DNA of 64,000 nucleotides from assembly GCF_003097635.1 (NCBI RefSeq), contig NZ_QCZI01000012.1:1-64000 (forward strand), in the 5' to 3' direction. Positions 44,611-53,184 of this stretch are shown one piece after another. The notes beneath the pieces were generated by a model, which was not told the origin of the DNA, made no database searches, and saw only the letters and a list, made by a program, of their open reading frames with translations. How positions within the stretch are numbered: position 1 is the first letter of the stretch; every line of letters starts with the position of its first letter. This DNA is from Flavobacterium psychrotolerans. Lineage in GTDB: Bacteria > Bacteroidota > Bacteroidia > Flavobacteriales > Flavobacteriaceae. The position numbers and the translations under genes were made by a program.

Positions 44611-45604
44611 CACGCTTTTAACGGATGATTTTGGACGCAAACACAACTATTTGCGTATTTCTTTAATTGAGAAATGCAATTTGCGTTGCACTTATTGCAT
44701 GCCTGCTGACGGAATTGTTCTAAGCCCTAAAACGTCCTTAATGAACGCTGAAGAAATTCATGCCATCGCCCAAACATTTGTCAATAATGGTGTTGATAAA
44801 ATAAGACTTACCGGAGGAGAACCGTTGTTAAGAAAAGATTTTCCCGAGATTATAGCCAAACTGGCATCGCTGGGAACCGAAATCTCCATCACTACAAATG
44901 GAATTTTAATTGACAAACATATTGCGGTTTTAAAGGAGTTTAATGTAGCGAAAATCAATCTGAGTCTGGACACTTTGGTTCCTTCCAAATTTCAGACAAT
45001 TACCTTACGAAATCAGTTCGAAAAGGTACTTGGTAATTTGTATTTATTATTAAATAATGACTTCAAAATCAAGATTAACGTGGTTTTGATTAAAGGGTTT
45101 AATGAAGTCGAAATTATTGATTTTATAAAGCTTACTGAATTTTTGCCGCTTTCCATCCGATTCATAGAATTCATGCCATTTGCAGGAAACGAGTGGGACA
45201 GAAGCAAAATGGTTTCACAAAAGGAGATTCTCGATCTGGTGCAACATCATTTCTCAGAATCCCATTTAGAGAAATTGGAAGACGATAAAAACTTTACGGC
45301 AAGGGAATTCAAAATAAAAAACTACTTGGGAAGTTTTGGTATTATCAGTTCCATTACCAACCCTTTTTGTGACGGATGCAACAGAATTCGCCTGACGGCC
45401 AATGGGAAAATAAAAAACTGTCTGTTCTCTAACTCCGAAACAGATTTGCTGACTCCTTTTAGAAATGGGGAATCAATAGACCAGTTGATTGCTTTTGCCA
45501 TTAAAAATAAAAAGAAAGTTCGAGCGGGAATGACTACTATCGAGGAGGTAAATAATCCTGCTTTGAATCAAGATAACCGCAGCATGATTGCGATTGGGGG
45601 GTGA
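44597..45604 (+). CDS. moaA: Radical-SAM GTP 3',8-cyclase MoaA
   Basis: 335 residues. The radical-SAM cluster motif is CNLRCTYCMP and the C-terminal cluster lies in NPFCDGCNRIRLTANGKIKN with a further cysteine in KNCLFS. It ends SMIAIGG, the conserved GG tail. It carries out the first Moco step from GTP with MoaC. It is the last gene of the operon. Confidence 0.96.
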   Translation: MMSNNTLLTDDFGRKHNYLRISLIEKCNLRCTYCMPADGIVLSPKTSLMNAEEIHAIAQTFVNNGVDKIRLTGGEPLLRKDFPEIIAKLASLGTEISITTNGILIDKHIAVLKEFNVAKINLSLDTLVPSKFQTITLRNQFEKVLGNLYLLLNNDFKIKINVVLIKGFNEVEIIDFIKLTEFLPLSIRFIEFMPFAGNEWDRSKMVSQKEILDLVQHHFSESHLEKLEDDKNFTAREFKIKNYLGSFGIISSITNPFCDGCNRIRLTANGKIKNCLFSNSETDLLTPFRNGESIDQLIAFAIKNKKKVRAGMTTIEEVNNPALNQDNRSMIAIGG

Positions 45605-45667
45605 TTTATTACAAATTATTTTGTCTTTAAATGGACTGAACTATATGCCAATTTTGTAAATAATATT

Positions 45668-46135
45668 ATGAAAACTACAAAAAAATACAACAGCCTGACA
45701 ATTCCAATATTTTTTGTATTAAATATAAGTTCTTGGATTTGTATTGGGCAAACTAATATTGATTCAATTAAATTTATTAAGCATGGAACAAGTTTCGGAA
45801 TGTGTAGTGGATATTGTTTTAATGAAACAAAGTTTGAAAGTGGTTTGATAACTTCATACAGCAAATCGTGGGGAAAGGGTAAAAATAATGCAAATCCTGA
45901 CAAAACAGACACTTTATTAATTGATAATAATAAGTGGAAAGTACTTGTTGAAAATGTAAATCTTATCGAATTCAATAAACTTCCAAACACAATTGGCTGC
46001 CCAGACTGTGCTGATGGAGGGGTAGAATGGATTGAAATAGGAACTAGTAAAAAAAAATATAAAGTAGAATTTGAATACGGAAAAGACATAGAAGTGCTTA
46101 ATAAATTATTAGAATTATTAAGACATAAAAAATAA
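45668..46135 (+). CDS. Hypothetical exported Cys-containing protein
   Basis: A 155-residue protein with a signal-like hydrophobic N-terminus (SLTIPIFFVLNISSWICIG). The mature part carries GMCSGYC near residue 43 and IGCPDCADGG near residue 117, two cysteine pairs likely to form disulfides in the periplasm. I do not recognise the family beyond similarity to small uncharacterised Bacteroidetes lipoprotein-like proteins. AT content is higher than that of the moa genes before it, and it breaks the nitrate region between moaA and the reductase genes. Confidence 0.7.
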   Translation: MKTTKKYNSLTIPIFFVLNISSWICIGQTNIDSIKFIKHGTSFGMCSGYCFNETKFESGLITSYSKSWGKGKNNANPDKTDTLLIDNNKWKVLVENVNLIEFNKLPNTIGCPDCADGGVEWIEIGTSKKKYKVEFEYGKDIEVLNKLLELLRHKK

Positions 46136-46215
46136 CTTTTTTTTTAAATACGTAGCAAAACAGTCTTTTTAGATTCTATAGGAAATTAGTTTTTTTTAAA
46201 ATTAATAACTAATAG

Positions 46216-46764
46216 TTACTGCAATTCTACCTTAACATTATACTGATTTTCACTCAAAATACTTTCTATAGATCCAAAAGTGGCAATGCTCCTTTGATAT
46301 TCCTTCTCTTTTTTCAAAGCGATTTGTTTGACACAGTTTTGAAAACGCCCCACTTCCTTAAGATTAGTGAGAATTAATCCGGGAACAGCTGCTTTATTTC
46401 CTTCTTTATCCTTGGAAACCATCGTAAAATAGGAGGAATTACAATGTTTTATAATTCCCGTTTGGATATTTTCTGCCTCAACCCGAATGCCAACAATCAT
46501 GGAGCTGCTTCCTACGTAATTTACAGATGCTTTCATGGTCACCAATTCGCCAACTTCAATAGGTTTTAAAAAATTAACGGTATCTACAGAGGCCGTTACG
46601 CAGTAATTTCCTGAAAATTTGGAAGCACAGGCAAAAGCGATTTGATCCAGTAATGATAAAATGTACCCACCGTGAATTTTTCCGCTAAAATTGGTATAGG
46701 AGGGAAGCATTAATTGAGAAATACAGACGTGTGATGAACTTACCGTTTTGAAATTTGGATTCAT
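46216..46764 (-). CDS. Acyl-CoA thioesterase (hotdog fold)
   Basis: A 182-residue YciA/BFIT-type thioesterase with the hotdog motif GGYILSLLDQIAFACASKFS and VDTVNFLKPIEVGELV. It hydrolyses acyl-CoAs in the cytoplasm. It sits between the Moco operon and the reductase genes, 44 nt downstream of the rubredoxin gene on the same strand, but no link to nitrate metabolism is evident. Confidence 0.9.
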   Translation of the reverse strand: MNPNFKTVSSSHVCISQLMLPSYTNFSGKIHGGYILSLLDQIAFACASKFSGNYCVTASVDTVNFLKPIEVGELVTMKASVNYVGSSSMIVGIRVEAENIQTGIIKHCNSSYFTMVSKDKEGNKAAVPGLILTNLKEVGRFQNCVKQIALKKEKEYQRSIATFGSIESILSENQYNVKVELQ

Positions 46765-46808
46765 TTAGAGATACTTTTAGTTGTATTGAATTTACTGCTG
46801 AAAATTTT

Positions 46809-48248
46809 TTATAAAATGTCTATTTTTTGCCCTGTCAATGGTGTGAAATTTATTTTTGGAGATTCGCATAAGGAGCAGCAATAATCTTGCGGTAAATCCT
46901 TAAACAAAACCCCTTTTTCAATTCCTTGAATAATATCGCCGTATTCAGAATTGTATACCGTCAAACATTCGGGGCATTGGTGAATATCTTGTGCTGCTTT
47001 TTCTTTTTTTATGGAAGTTGTATTTACTTCAATAATTAAATTGCCTAAATCTTCAAAATACTTCCTGCTCAATTCAATCAAAATCGTTGGTAATTCGAGT
47101 TTGTCAACATCTTGGGTATGAACGATATATTCCTTGGTGTTTGGGTCAAAATTTTTGGCATACAACACGTTATAGGTATCCCTAATTTTGATGGATTCTA
47201 AGTCCTTTGGCAATTCATTTTTTTCGATTACTATTGAAGTGAAATAATGTCCCTCCCGATTGTAATCGGATATGCCAAAGGTAAGTCCGTATGTGCTAAT
47301 GTCAAATTGATCCAGCGTTCGAACCAAAAAAGTTTTAAGATTTAAAGCCCATTCCATCGCAACCGGTAAATGCCAGTTGAGTTCTAAGAGGGAATGACGC
47401 ACATTAATTCCTTTTTTTCCCAGGAATTTTTCCCAGTCCAGTTTTCGGTCTTTCGGAATCCCTTTTACAATAAAGGATTTCCATGGCGTAATACATATTT
47501 TACCAATTTTGCAATCAAAACATAAATCGCACATTTCTTTCAAAAATTCCAAGTCATAGAGGTTGTTTCTCCAGTATAATCCCAGCCAATATTGGTCAAT
47601 TCCCAGTTTGTTCATTCCTTCGTAATAAGGGAAAGGGTAGAATGGAATGTTTAGGGGTTTGTCGATGGTACGATTGTTTGTGTCTAAAGCATCGCTGACC
47701 AATTGAAAAATCATATCAACAGAATCAGGTTCTTCAATTAGTATTTTTTCAATCTCTGAATAGACTTCAGCTATATTCCAACTGTAAATCAATACGGGAT
47801 ACAGTTCCATTTTGTCCCATTTTGGCAAACGGATATATAAAAACCAATAATCTTCATGTTCTGAAGCAATAAAGTTGATATGCCCCGTAAACAAAGGAAC
47901 TAATTGTTGTTTTGGATCCGTTATATTTACTTTTAACTTTGGATGTTCTTTAAATTGCTCTAATATATATAAAAATTTATTTCCGGTAAGCCAAGGTGTG
48001 TTTCGGAAAATGTCCGTGGATACGTAGGAAGAAACGATGTTATTACCGCTTTTTTCATTGGGATAAACAAAATGATTTTTCCCTGTTTTAGTCTTGTCAA
48101 TTGGGGTAAAGCCTTTAGGGAATATAATGTCTTGCCTAGAACCAAAAGAGATGGCATTTATCCCTTGCTCTAATCCCATATTTACAATTTCTCGCAATTC
48201 ACCAGGTGAAATTACGCCTCCTTTTACTATTAATCTTGTCAATTCCAT
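46809..48248 (-). CDS. Nitrite/sulfite-reductase-like half-domain protein with C-terminal rubredoxin
   Basis: 479 residues. The N-terminus (KGGVISPGELREIVNMGLEQ and a following SFGSRQDIIFP) resembles the ferredoxin-like half-domain of nitrite/sulfite reductases and CobG. Near residues 240-260 is a cysteine-rich motif C-x2-C-x2-C-x5-C followed by ITPWKSFIVKG, again CobG/SiR-like. The last ~65 residues are a rubredoxin: CPECLTVYN and, after a 20-residue insert, LPQDYCCSLC. The usual siroheme cysteine pattern is not seen. It lies 28 nt downstream of the nitrate reductase gene, so I infer an electron carrier or a divergent reductase serving it. Confidence 0.75.
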   Translation of the reverse strand: MELTRLIVKGGVISPGELREIVNMGLEQGINAISFGSRQDIIFPKGFTPIDKTKTGKNHFVYPNEKSGNNIVSSYVSTDIFRNTPWLTGNKFLYILEQFKEHPKLKVNITDPKQQLVPLFTGHINFIASEHEDYWFLYIRLPKWDKMELYPVLIYSWNIAEVYSEIEKILIEEPDSVDMIFQLVSDALDTNNRTIDKPLNIPFYPFPYYEGMNKLGIDQYWLGLYWRNNLYDLEFLKEMCDLCFDCKIGKICITPWKSFIVKGIPKDRKLDWEKFLGKKGINVRHSLLELNWHLPVAMEWALNLKTFLVRTLDQFDISTYGLTFGISDYNREGHYFTSIVIEKNELPKDLESIKIRDTYNVLYAKNFDPNTKEYIVHTQDVDKLELPTILIELSRKYFEDLGNLIIEVNTTSIKKEKAAQDIHQCPECLTVYNSEYGDIIQGIEKGVLFKDLPQDYCCSLCESPKINFTPLTGQKIDIL

Positions 48249-48276
48249 ATTAGTTTCTTTTAAATTTTGAAACAGT

Positions 48277-51200
48277 TTATTTACATTTTGATAAAATTTC
48301 TTTCACTTCGGTTTTGCAACTTCCACAACCCAATCCAGCCCCCGTAGTTCTACATAATTCAGTAAAATTGGTTGTTCCGGCTTTTATGGCCTCTTCAATA
48401 TTTCCGCGTCCTACTTGGCTGCAAGAACAAACGAGTTTTCCTAAAACGGGTTTGGCATTCGAACTTCCTCTTAGTAAAGTATTTCTTTTATCAGATAACT
48501 CTATCTTGCTTTCAATTAGTGTTTTAAATTCAGCAAACTCGTTTTTATCGCCCATCAGAATTGCACCTACCAACAAATCGTTTTTGACCACACATTTTTT
48601 ATAATATCTTTTCCCCAAATCGGCAAACACGATTTCTTCATAGGAATCATCATTTTCCTGGATTTCAATTTCTCCGATACTACACAGATTGATATCTTCC
48701 AATTTCAGGATATTCATCAAAACGGAGCCTTTATAAAAGCTACTGATATCGCCGGCCATATAATTAGCTAATACGTCAGCTTGTTCTTCTGCCGCAGAGG
48801 TGATTCCGAACAATTGGTTGTTGAATTCGGCTATTTCTCCAATGGCAAAAACATTTGGTATTGACGATTGCAGGTACTGGTTTACTTTCACTCCACGTCC
48901 GCATGAAATTCCGGATTCTTTGGCTATTTCTATATTTGGAATTGTACCAATCGTATACACAATGGCATTGGCAGTGATAATTCGTCCACTTTTCAGGGCA
49001 ATTTCTAGTTCATTCGGATTTTCTGTTTCGAATACCGTACTAACTTCGTTATCAAAATAAATTTGAATGTCTCGAAGTTGTACTTCTTCTGCCAGTAATT
49101 TACTGGAAATACGATCCAGTTGACGTTCCATTAACCGGGAGGCTCTTTGAATTATTGTTATTTTTACTTTTTTATGCTTTAGGGCTGCGGCCAATTCCAA
49201 TCCTAATAATCCACCACCTACGATAACTACATGTTGTTCTTCTGCAACTAAATTAGTGCCGTCCAGATAGTTTTTCAATCGGTCTGCATCCTCTTTTTTC
49301 CGAATGGTGAATCGACCCGGTAAATGCAATTGCGCGTTTTCAGGAACAAAAGGTCGGCTTCCAGTAGCTAATATTAAGGAATCAAAAGCATGGATTGTAC
49401 CTTCACTATCGACAATTGTGTTTTCTTTGGTGTTTACATTGTCTATTGAAACACCCGATTTCATAGTGATATTCAGCTTACTTAACGCCTCGTCTTTTAT
49501 TTTCAAAAGCTGTTCCCAAGAAAGCTCCGCAGTTACGTATTCCGGTAATAAAACCCTGTTATAAAAAGGATTTTCCTCATTGGAAAACACAATAATTTCA
49601 TCGGTAGTATTGATTTCCCGGTAGTTTTGTATGAATCGGAATGCAGCGGCACCGGCACCCACAACTGCTATTTTCTCGAAAGGTTTCACATATTTAGAGA
49701 CGGAAACAGTGGTATATTTAAAATCGGGTTCTTTCGACACAGGGTCTACAAGAGTATTGGTTAAATTATTGGTTCGATTCAAATCGTTTTCCAATTGTTT
49801 TCCCCAGTGCATCGGCAAGAATAGAACACCTTCCCGAATTGTGTCGGATACTTTTGCTTTTACGCGAACAGTTCCGTTTTTGCTGGTTACGACAACAATA
49901 TTGCCGTTATTTATTGATGCTTTATAAGCATCAATAGGATTTATTTCGAGCACCGGACTCGGGATATGCGTCATCAATCGGGATACTTTGCCCGTTTTAG
50001 TCATGGTATGCCATTGGTCCCTAATGCGCCCCGTGGTAAGGATATACGGAAATTGATTATTAGGTTGTTCCGAAGTATTTTCAATGGCCGTTGGGATGTT
50101 GAAAATCGCTTTTTGCGAAGGGGTATAGAATTTTTTATCGGCAAATAAACGGGGTGTTCCAGGGTGTCCGTAATCTGGAACCGGCCATTGAAAAGTACCT
50201 TCGTTTTTGAGTCGATTGTAATTTAAAAAGGAAATATCGATGGTGGTGTTTTTTGTCATCAAACAATATTCCTTATAAACATCTTCGGGAGTGTTGAAAT
50301 TGAACCCGCTGAAATTCATTTTTTTCGCAAAACGAGTCAGAATTTCCACATCCGAAAGTGCTTCGCCTGGAGCATTTATGCCTTTCGGTAAATAAGAAAT
50401 ACGCCTTTCGGAATTGGTCATGGTTCCTTCTTTCTCCAGCCAACCAGCTGCGGGCAATAATAAATCGGCAAATTTTGACGTATCGGCATTATGAGAAATA
50501 TCCTGAACCACAACGAATTTGGCATTTGCCAATGCTTTTTCAACCCTGCGGGAATCGGGTAAACTGACCAAAGGATTGGTGCAAATAATCCAAATTGCCT
50601 TCATTTTTCCGGATTCCAAAGCATCAAACATTTCCGTAGCCGTCAACCCAGGTTTTTCGGATATCTCATCCTCGATTCCCCAAAAATCAGCCACTTCCTT
50701 GCGATGAACCGGATTATTCAATTCTTTATGAACCGCCAGTAAATTGGCCATTCCACCCACTTCACGACCTCCCATGGCGTTGGGTTGTCCCGTTAGTGAA
50801 AAGGGACCTGAGCCCGGTTTCCCCACGTGTCCGGTTAATAAGGAAAGGTTGAGCAAGGCCGTATTTTTATCCACGCCAATGGCACTCTGATTAAGTCCCA
50901 TTGCCCAAAGTGAAAGAAAACCTTTGGCTTTGCCTATCATGTCGGCTGCCAATTTGATGTCGTTTACGGATATTCCGCATAGTTTTGAGGCTTTCTCCAG
51001 CGAACTGGACATAACCAAGTCTTTATATAAGTTGAAATTTTCGGTGTGGTTTTTAATGAAATCATTGTCGGCATATCCTTTTTCGATCAACCTTTTGCCC
51101 AAGGCATGGTACAGAATAATGTCGGTACCCGGAACGATTTGTAAATGCAGATCAGCTGCTATTGCCGAATCGGTTCTTCTGGGATCGATTACGATAATTT

Positions 51201-51792
51201 TTACTTTCGAATTTTTCTCTTTGTGCTGTTCAATTCGACGAAAGAGAATAGGATGACACCAAGCAGGATTGGCTCCGGTTATCAAGAAAGTGTCCGCCAA
51301 TTCGATGTCGTCATAAGCAATGGGTACGGAATCTTCTCCAAATGTTTTTTTGTAACCCGCCACCGCCGAACTCATGCACAAGCGGGAGTTGGTATCGATA
51401 TTGTTGGTTTTTAGAAATCCTTTTACCAGTTTGTTTACGAGGTAATATTCTTCGGTTAGGCATTGTCCCGAGATGTAAAACCCTACGCTATCTGGCCCAT
51501 GTTTTTTTATTATGGAAGAAAAAACAGCGGCTGCACGATCTAAAGCAGTATCCCAGCTCACCCTCTCTTTGGGATGGGATTTGCTCCAACGCATTTCAGG
51601 ATAAAGTATTCTGTCGGAAGTGTCGTTCACAACATAATGAAGGTTCATGCCTTTAGAGCAGAGCATTCCTTTGTTCACCGGATGGTTTACATCTCCTTTT
51701 ACGCTTACCCCGTTTTTAGGATCATTGGTTACTATAATTCCACATCCCACTCCACAATAGGAACACGTGGTTTTGATTTCTGATTTTTGCAT
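48277..51792 (-). CDS. nasC: Assimilatory nitrate reductase: MGD domain fused to FAD-NirB-like and BFD domains
   Basis: 1171 residues. Residues 1 to ~690 are a NasC/NapA-type molybdopterin oxidoreductase with the [4Fe-4S] motif C10-x2-C13-x3-C17-x27-C45 and the Mo-ligand cysteine in NSRLCMSSAV. From ~695 to ~1090 is a NAD(P)H/FAD reductase like the N-terminus of NirB (VVGAGAAAFRFIQNY, VVIVGGGLLGLELAAAL). The end is a BFD [2Fe-2S] domain (CSCSQVGRGNIEEAI ... GLGCGSCKTEV). The fusion makes one polypeptide able to pass electrons from NAD(P)H to nitrate. It is divergent from the FNR-type regulator, with palindromes between. Confidence 0.93.
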   Translation of the reverse strand: MQKSEIKTTCSYCGVGCGIIVTNDPKNGVSVKGDVNHPVNKGMLCSKGMNLHYVVNDTSDRILYPEMRWSKSHPKERVSWDTALDRAAAVFSSIIKKHGPDSVGFYISGQCLTEEYYLVNKLVKGFLKTNNIDTNSRLCMSSAVAGYKKTFGEDSVPIAYDDIELADTFLITGANPAWCHPILFRRIEQHKEKNSKVKIIVIDPRRTDSAIAADLHLQIVPGTDIILYHALGKRLIEKGYADNDFIKNHTENFNLYKDLVMSSSLEKASKLCGISVNDIKLAADMIGKAKGFLSLWAMGLNQSAIGVDKNTALLNLSLLTGHVGKPGSGPFSLTGQPNAMGGREVGGMANLLAVHKELNNPVHRKEVADFWGIEDEISEKPGLTATEMFDALESGKMKAIWIICTNPLVSLPDSRRVEKALANAKFVVVQDISHNADTSKFADLLLPAAGWLEKEGTMTNSERRISYLPKGINAPGEALSDVEILTRFAKKMNFSGFNFNTPEDVYKEYCLMTKNTTIDISFLNYNRLKNEGTFQWPVPDYGHPGTPRLFADKKFYTPSQKAIFNIPTAIENTSEQPNNQFPYILTTGRIRDQWHTMTKTGKVSRLMTHIPSPVLEINPIDAYKASINNGNIVVVTSKNGTVRVKAKVSDTIREGVLFLPMHWGKQLENDLNRTNNLTNTLVDPVSKEPDFKYTTVSVSKYVKPFEKIAVVGAGAAAFRFIQNYREINTTDEIIVFSNEENPFYNRVLLPEYVTAELSWEQLLKIKDEALSKLNITMKSGVSIDNVNTKENTIVDSEGTIHAFDSLILATGSRPFVPENAQLHLPGRFTIRKKEDADRLKNYLDGTNLVAEEQHVVIVGGGLLGLELAAALKHKKVKITIIQRASRLMERQLDRISSKLLAEEVQLRDIQIYFDNEVSTVFETENPNELEIALKSGRIITANAIVYTIGTIPNIEIAKESGISCGRGVKVNQYLQSSIPNVFAIGEIAEFNNQLFGITSAAEEQADVLANYMAGDISSFYKGSVLMNILKLEDINLCSIGEIEIQENDDSYEEIVFADLGKRYYKKCVVKNDLLVGAILMGDKNEFAEFKTLIESKIELSDKRNTLLRGSSNAKPVLGKLVCSCSQVGRGNIEEAIKAGTTNFTELCRTTGAGLGCGSCKTEVKEILSKCK

Positions 51793-51865
51793 TATTGATT
51801 GAATTTCTTTAGTAATAATGAAAGTCTTATACGGTAATCTGTTTTATCTAACGAAAGTGTAAAAA

Positions 51866-51891
51866 TAAGTATTTTTACGTATAAATACGTA
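51866..51891. promoter_or_regulatory. Two overlapping nitrate-regulon palindromes between nasC and fnr
   Basis: TAAGTATTTTTACGTA (51866-51881) and TACGTATAAATACGTA (51876-51891) overlap by one half-site. The second is a perfect palindrome. They lie 74-99 nt upstream of nasC and 83-108 nt upstream of the regulator gene, so one site cluster could control both and give autoregulation. Confidence 0.65.
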
Positions 51892-51910
51892 TAAAACGAA
51901 TATTATTTTA

Positions 51911-51918
51911 TATTTTTG
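51911..51918 (+). promoter_or_regulatory. -7 element of the FNR-type regulator gene
   Basis: TATTTTTG, an exact TAnnTTTG match, 55 nt upstream of the ATG and 20 nt downstream of the double palindrome. Confidence 0.5.
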
Positions 51919-51973
51919 TTTAAAATAAATAATAAGAGCTGAATTATTTTGTGAACGTTTATAAATTTTCCCC

Positions 51974-52678
51974 ATGAAAGAAGAAGTAGCAATTTGTAAT
52001 GCCTGCTCAAATGTAAATTGTTTTATTAAAAAACACATTCATTTAGATCAAATGAAAGATTACATTGATAGAAAGCGCAGTTTTGGTTGTAAAAAATCGC
52101 AACAATTTATCATTGAGGGCGCACCAATTCAGGGGTTGTATTTTATTTATAAAGGAAAAGTCAAGACCGTTAAGACAGGAATCAACGGAAGGGAGCAAAT
52201 CGTGAGATTCACTAAAGACGGGGATACTGTTGGTTTTAGGGGTTTTGGCGCAAGCAAAAGATACCTTATTGGCGCTTACGCTCTGGAAGATACCCTATTG
52301 TGTAATTTCAGCAACGAAGATATGTTAGACATCCTTCGAAATGTTCCTGAGATTACTTTTGATTTAATGTTATTTTATGCAGACGAGTTAAATAAAAGTG
52401 AAAATAAGATTAGAAAAATTGCCCAAATGAACGTGAGGGAAAGGGTAATTGATACCTTATTATATATTCACAAAAAATTTGGTCAAATTAACGGCATAAT
52501 TGAACTTGATTTGTCCAGAAAGGAAATCGCCGATTTTGCAGGAACTACTGAAGAGCAAGTAATACGGGTCATTTCAAGCCTAAAAAAAGAATTGCTGATA
52601 AAATCCGTTGGCAAGAAAATAGGCTTAATTAATATAGACAAACTACAGTCCGAAATAAGGGAGCATAAGTATCTATAA
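51974..52678 (+). CDS. FNR-type Crp-family regulator with four cluster cysteines
   Basis: A 234-residue Crp/Fnr protein. The N-terminus carries C8-x2-C11-x4-C16, and C110 lies in ALEDTLLCNF, which aligns with ALETSMVCEI around C122 of E. coli FNR; together these match the four [4Fe-4S] ligands of FNR. The cyclic-nucleotide-like beta barrel spans ~30-130, followed by the dimer helix and a winged helix with recognition helix GTTEEQVIRVISSLKKE. Relative to FNR the helix keeps the Glu and Arg but has Ile for the selective Ser. I infer an oxygen- or NO-sensitive regulator of the surrounding nitrate genes. Confidence 0.88.
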   Translation: MKEEVAICNACSNVNCFIKKHIHLDQMKDYIDRKRSFGCKKSQQFIIEGAPIQGLYFIYKGKVKTVKTGINGREQIVRFTKDGDTVGFRGFGASKRYLIGAYALEDTLLCNFSNEDMLDILRNVPEITFDLMLFYADELNKSENKIRKIAQMNVRERVIDTLLYIHKKFGQINGIIELDLSRKEIADFAGTTEEQVIRVISSLKKELLIKSVGKKIGLINIDKLQSEIREHKYL

Positions 52679-53134
52679 ACGGAATTCGATTCATCATATA
52701 ATTCACATTGATAACAACCTGATTGTCACTAGTAATTAGGTTTTGTTTTAATTCTTTAATGGTTATCATTATTTTTTCAATGGATTTTATTAATTCTTGA
52801 ATAGTTATCATTAATATTTTGATATTTACCATAAATACTTCAATGTTTTGGTTCTCAGCCAATTTTTACACTTCGTAACTTTTATAGAACACCATTTCAT
52901 TCTTGTTGGTTAAGGTAATGGATTGATAAGACTGCAAAAATTGAAAAGCCAAAAGTCCCCCTGCAAAAAATAGGTATAAAAATAAGTAATTGCAAATACG
53001 TATTTGACGGTTGCATAGGCCAAGCCATACTTGGCTTTTGCTCTATTTCCTGCGAAAAAGCAGTAAATAAACTGTTAGAATAATCCTGTTTTGGGTATTA
53101 AAAGACTGTTTTTATCTGTTTTATCTCATAATTC
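52679..53134. other. Non-coding region with a 42-bp-period repeat
   Basis: A 456-bp AT-rich gap between the regulator and the porin. A 24-nt segment at 52748-52771 recurs at 52790-52813 with two mismatches (period 42). TAAGTA (52983-52988) and TACGTA (52997-53002) are half-sites of the nitrate palindrome, but 8 nt apart. A 77-residue minus-strand frame (52629-52862) crosses the repeat and overlaps the regulator; I do not call it a gene. Confidence 0.4.
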
Positions 53135-53160
53135 TACGTAAAAATACTTACGTATATTTG
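53135..53160 (+). promoter_or_regulatory. Promoter of the porin-nrt operon with nitrate-regulon palindrome
   Basis: TACGTAAAAATACTTA (53135-53150) is followed after 2 nt by an exact -7 element TATATTTG (53153-53160). The box thus occupies the place of the -33 element, the position expected for an activator touching RNA polymerase. The porin ATG is at 53185. Confidence 0.65.
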
Positions 53161-53184
53161 TACCGAACCAATAAATCAAATAAA

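Noticed and set aside
52629-52862. 77-residue minus-strand ORF over the repeat downstream of the FNR-type gene
   Set aside because: It overlaps the 3' end of a solid gene, shows no family resemblance and owes its openness to the AT-rich repeat. Kept only as a finding.
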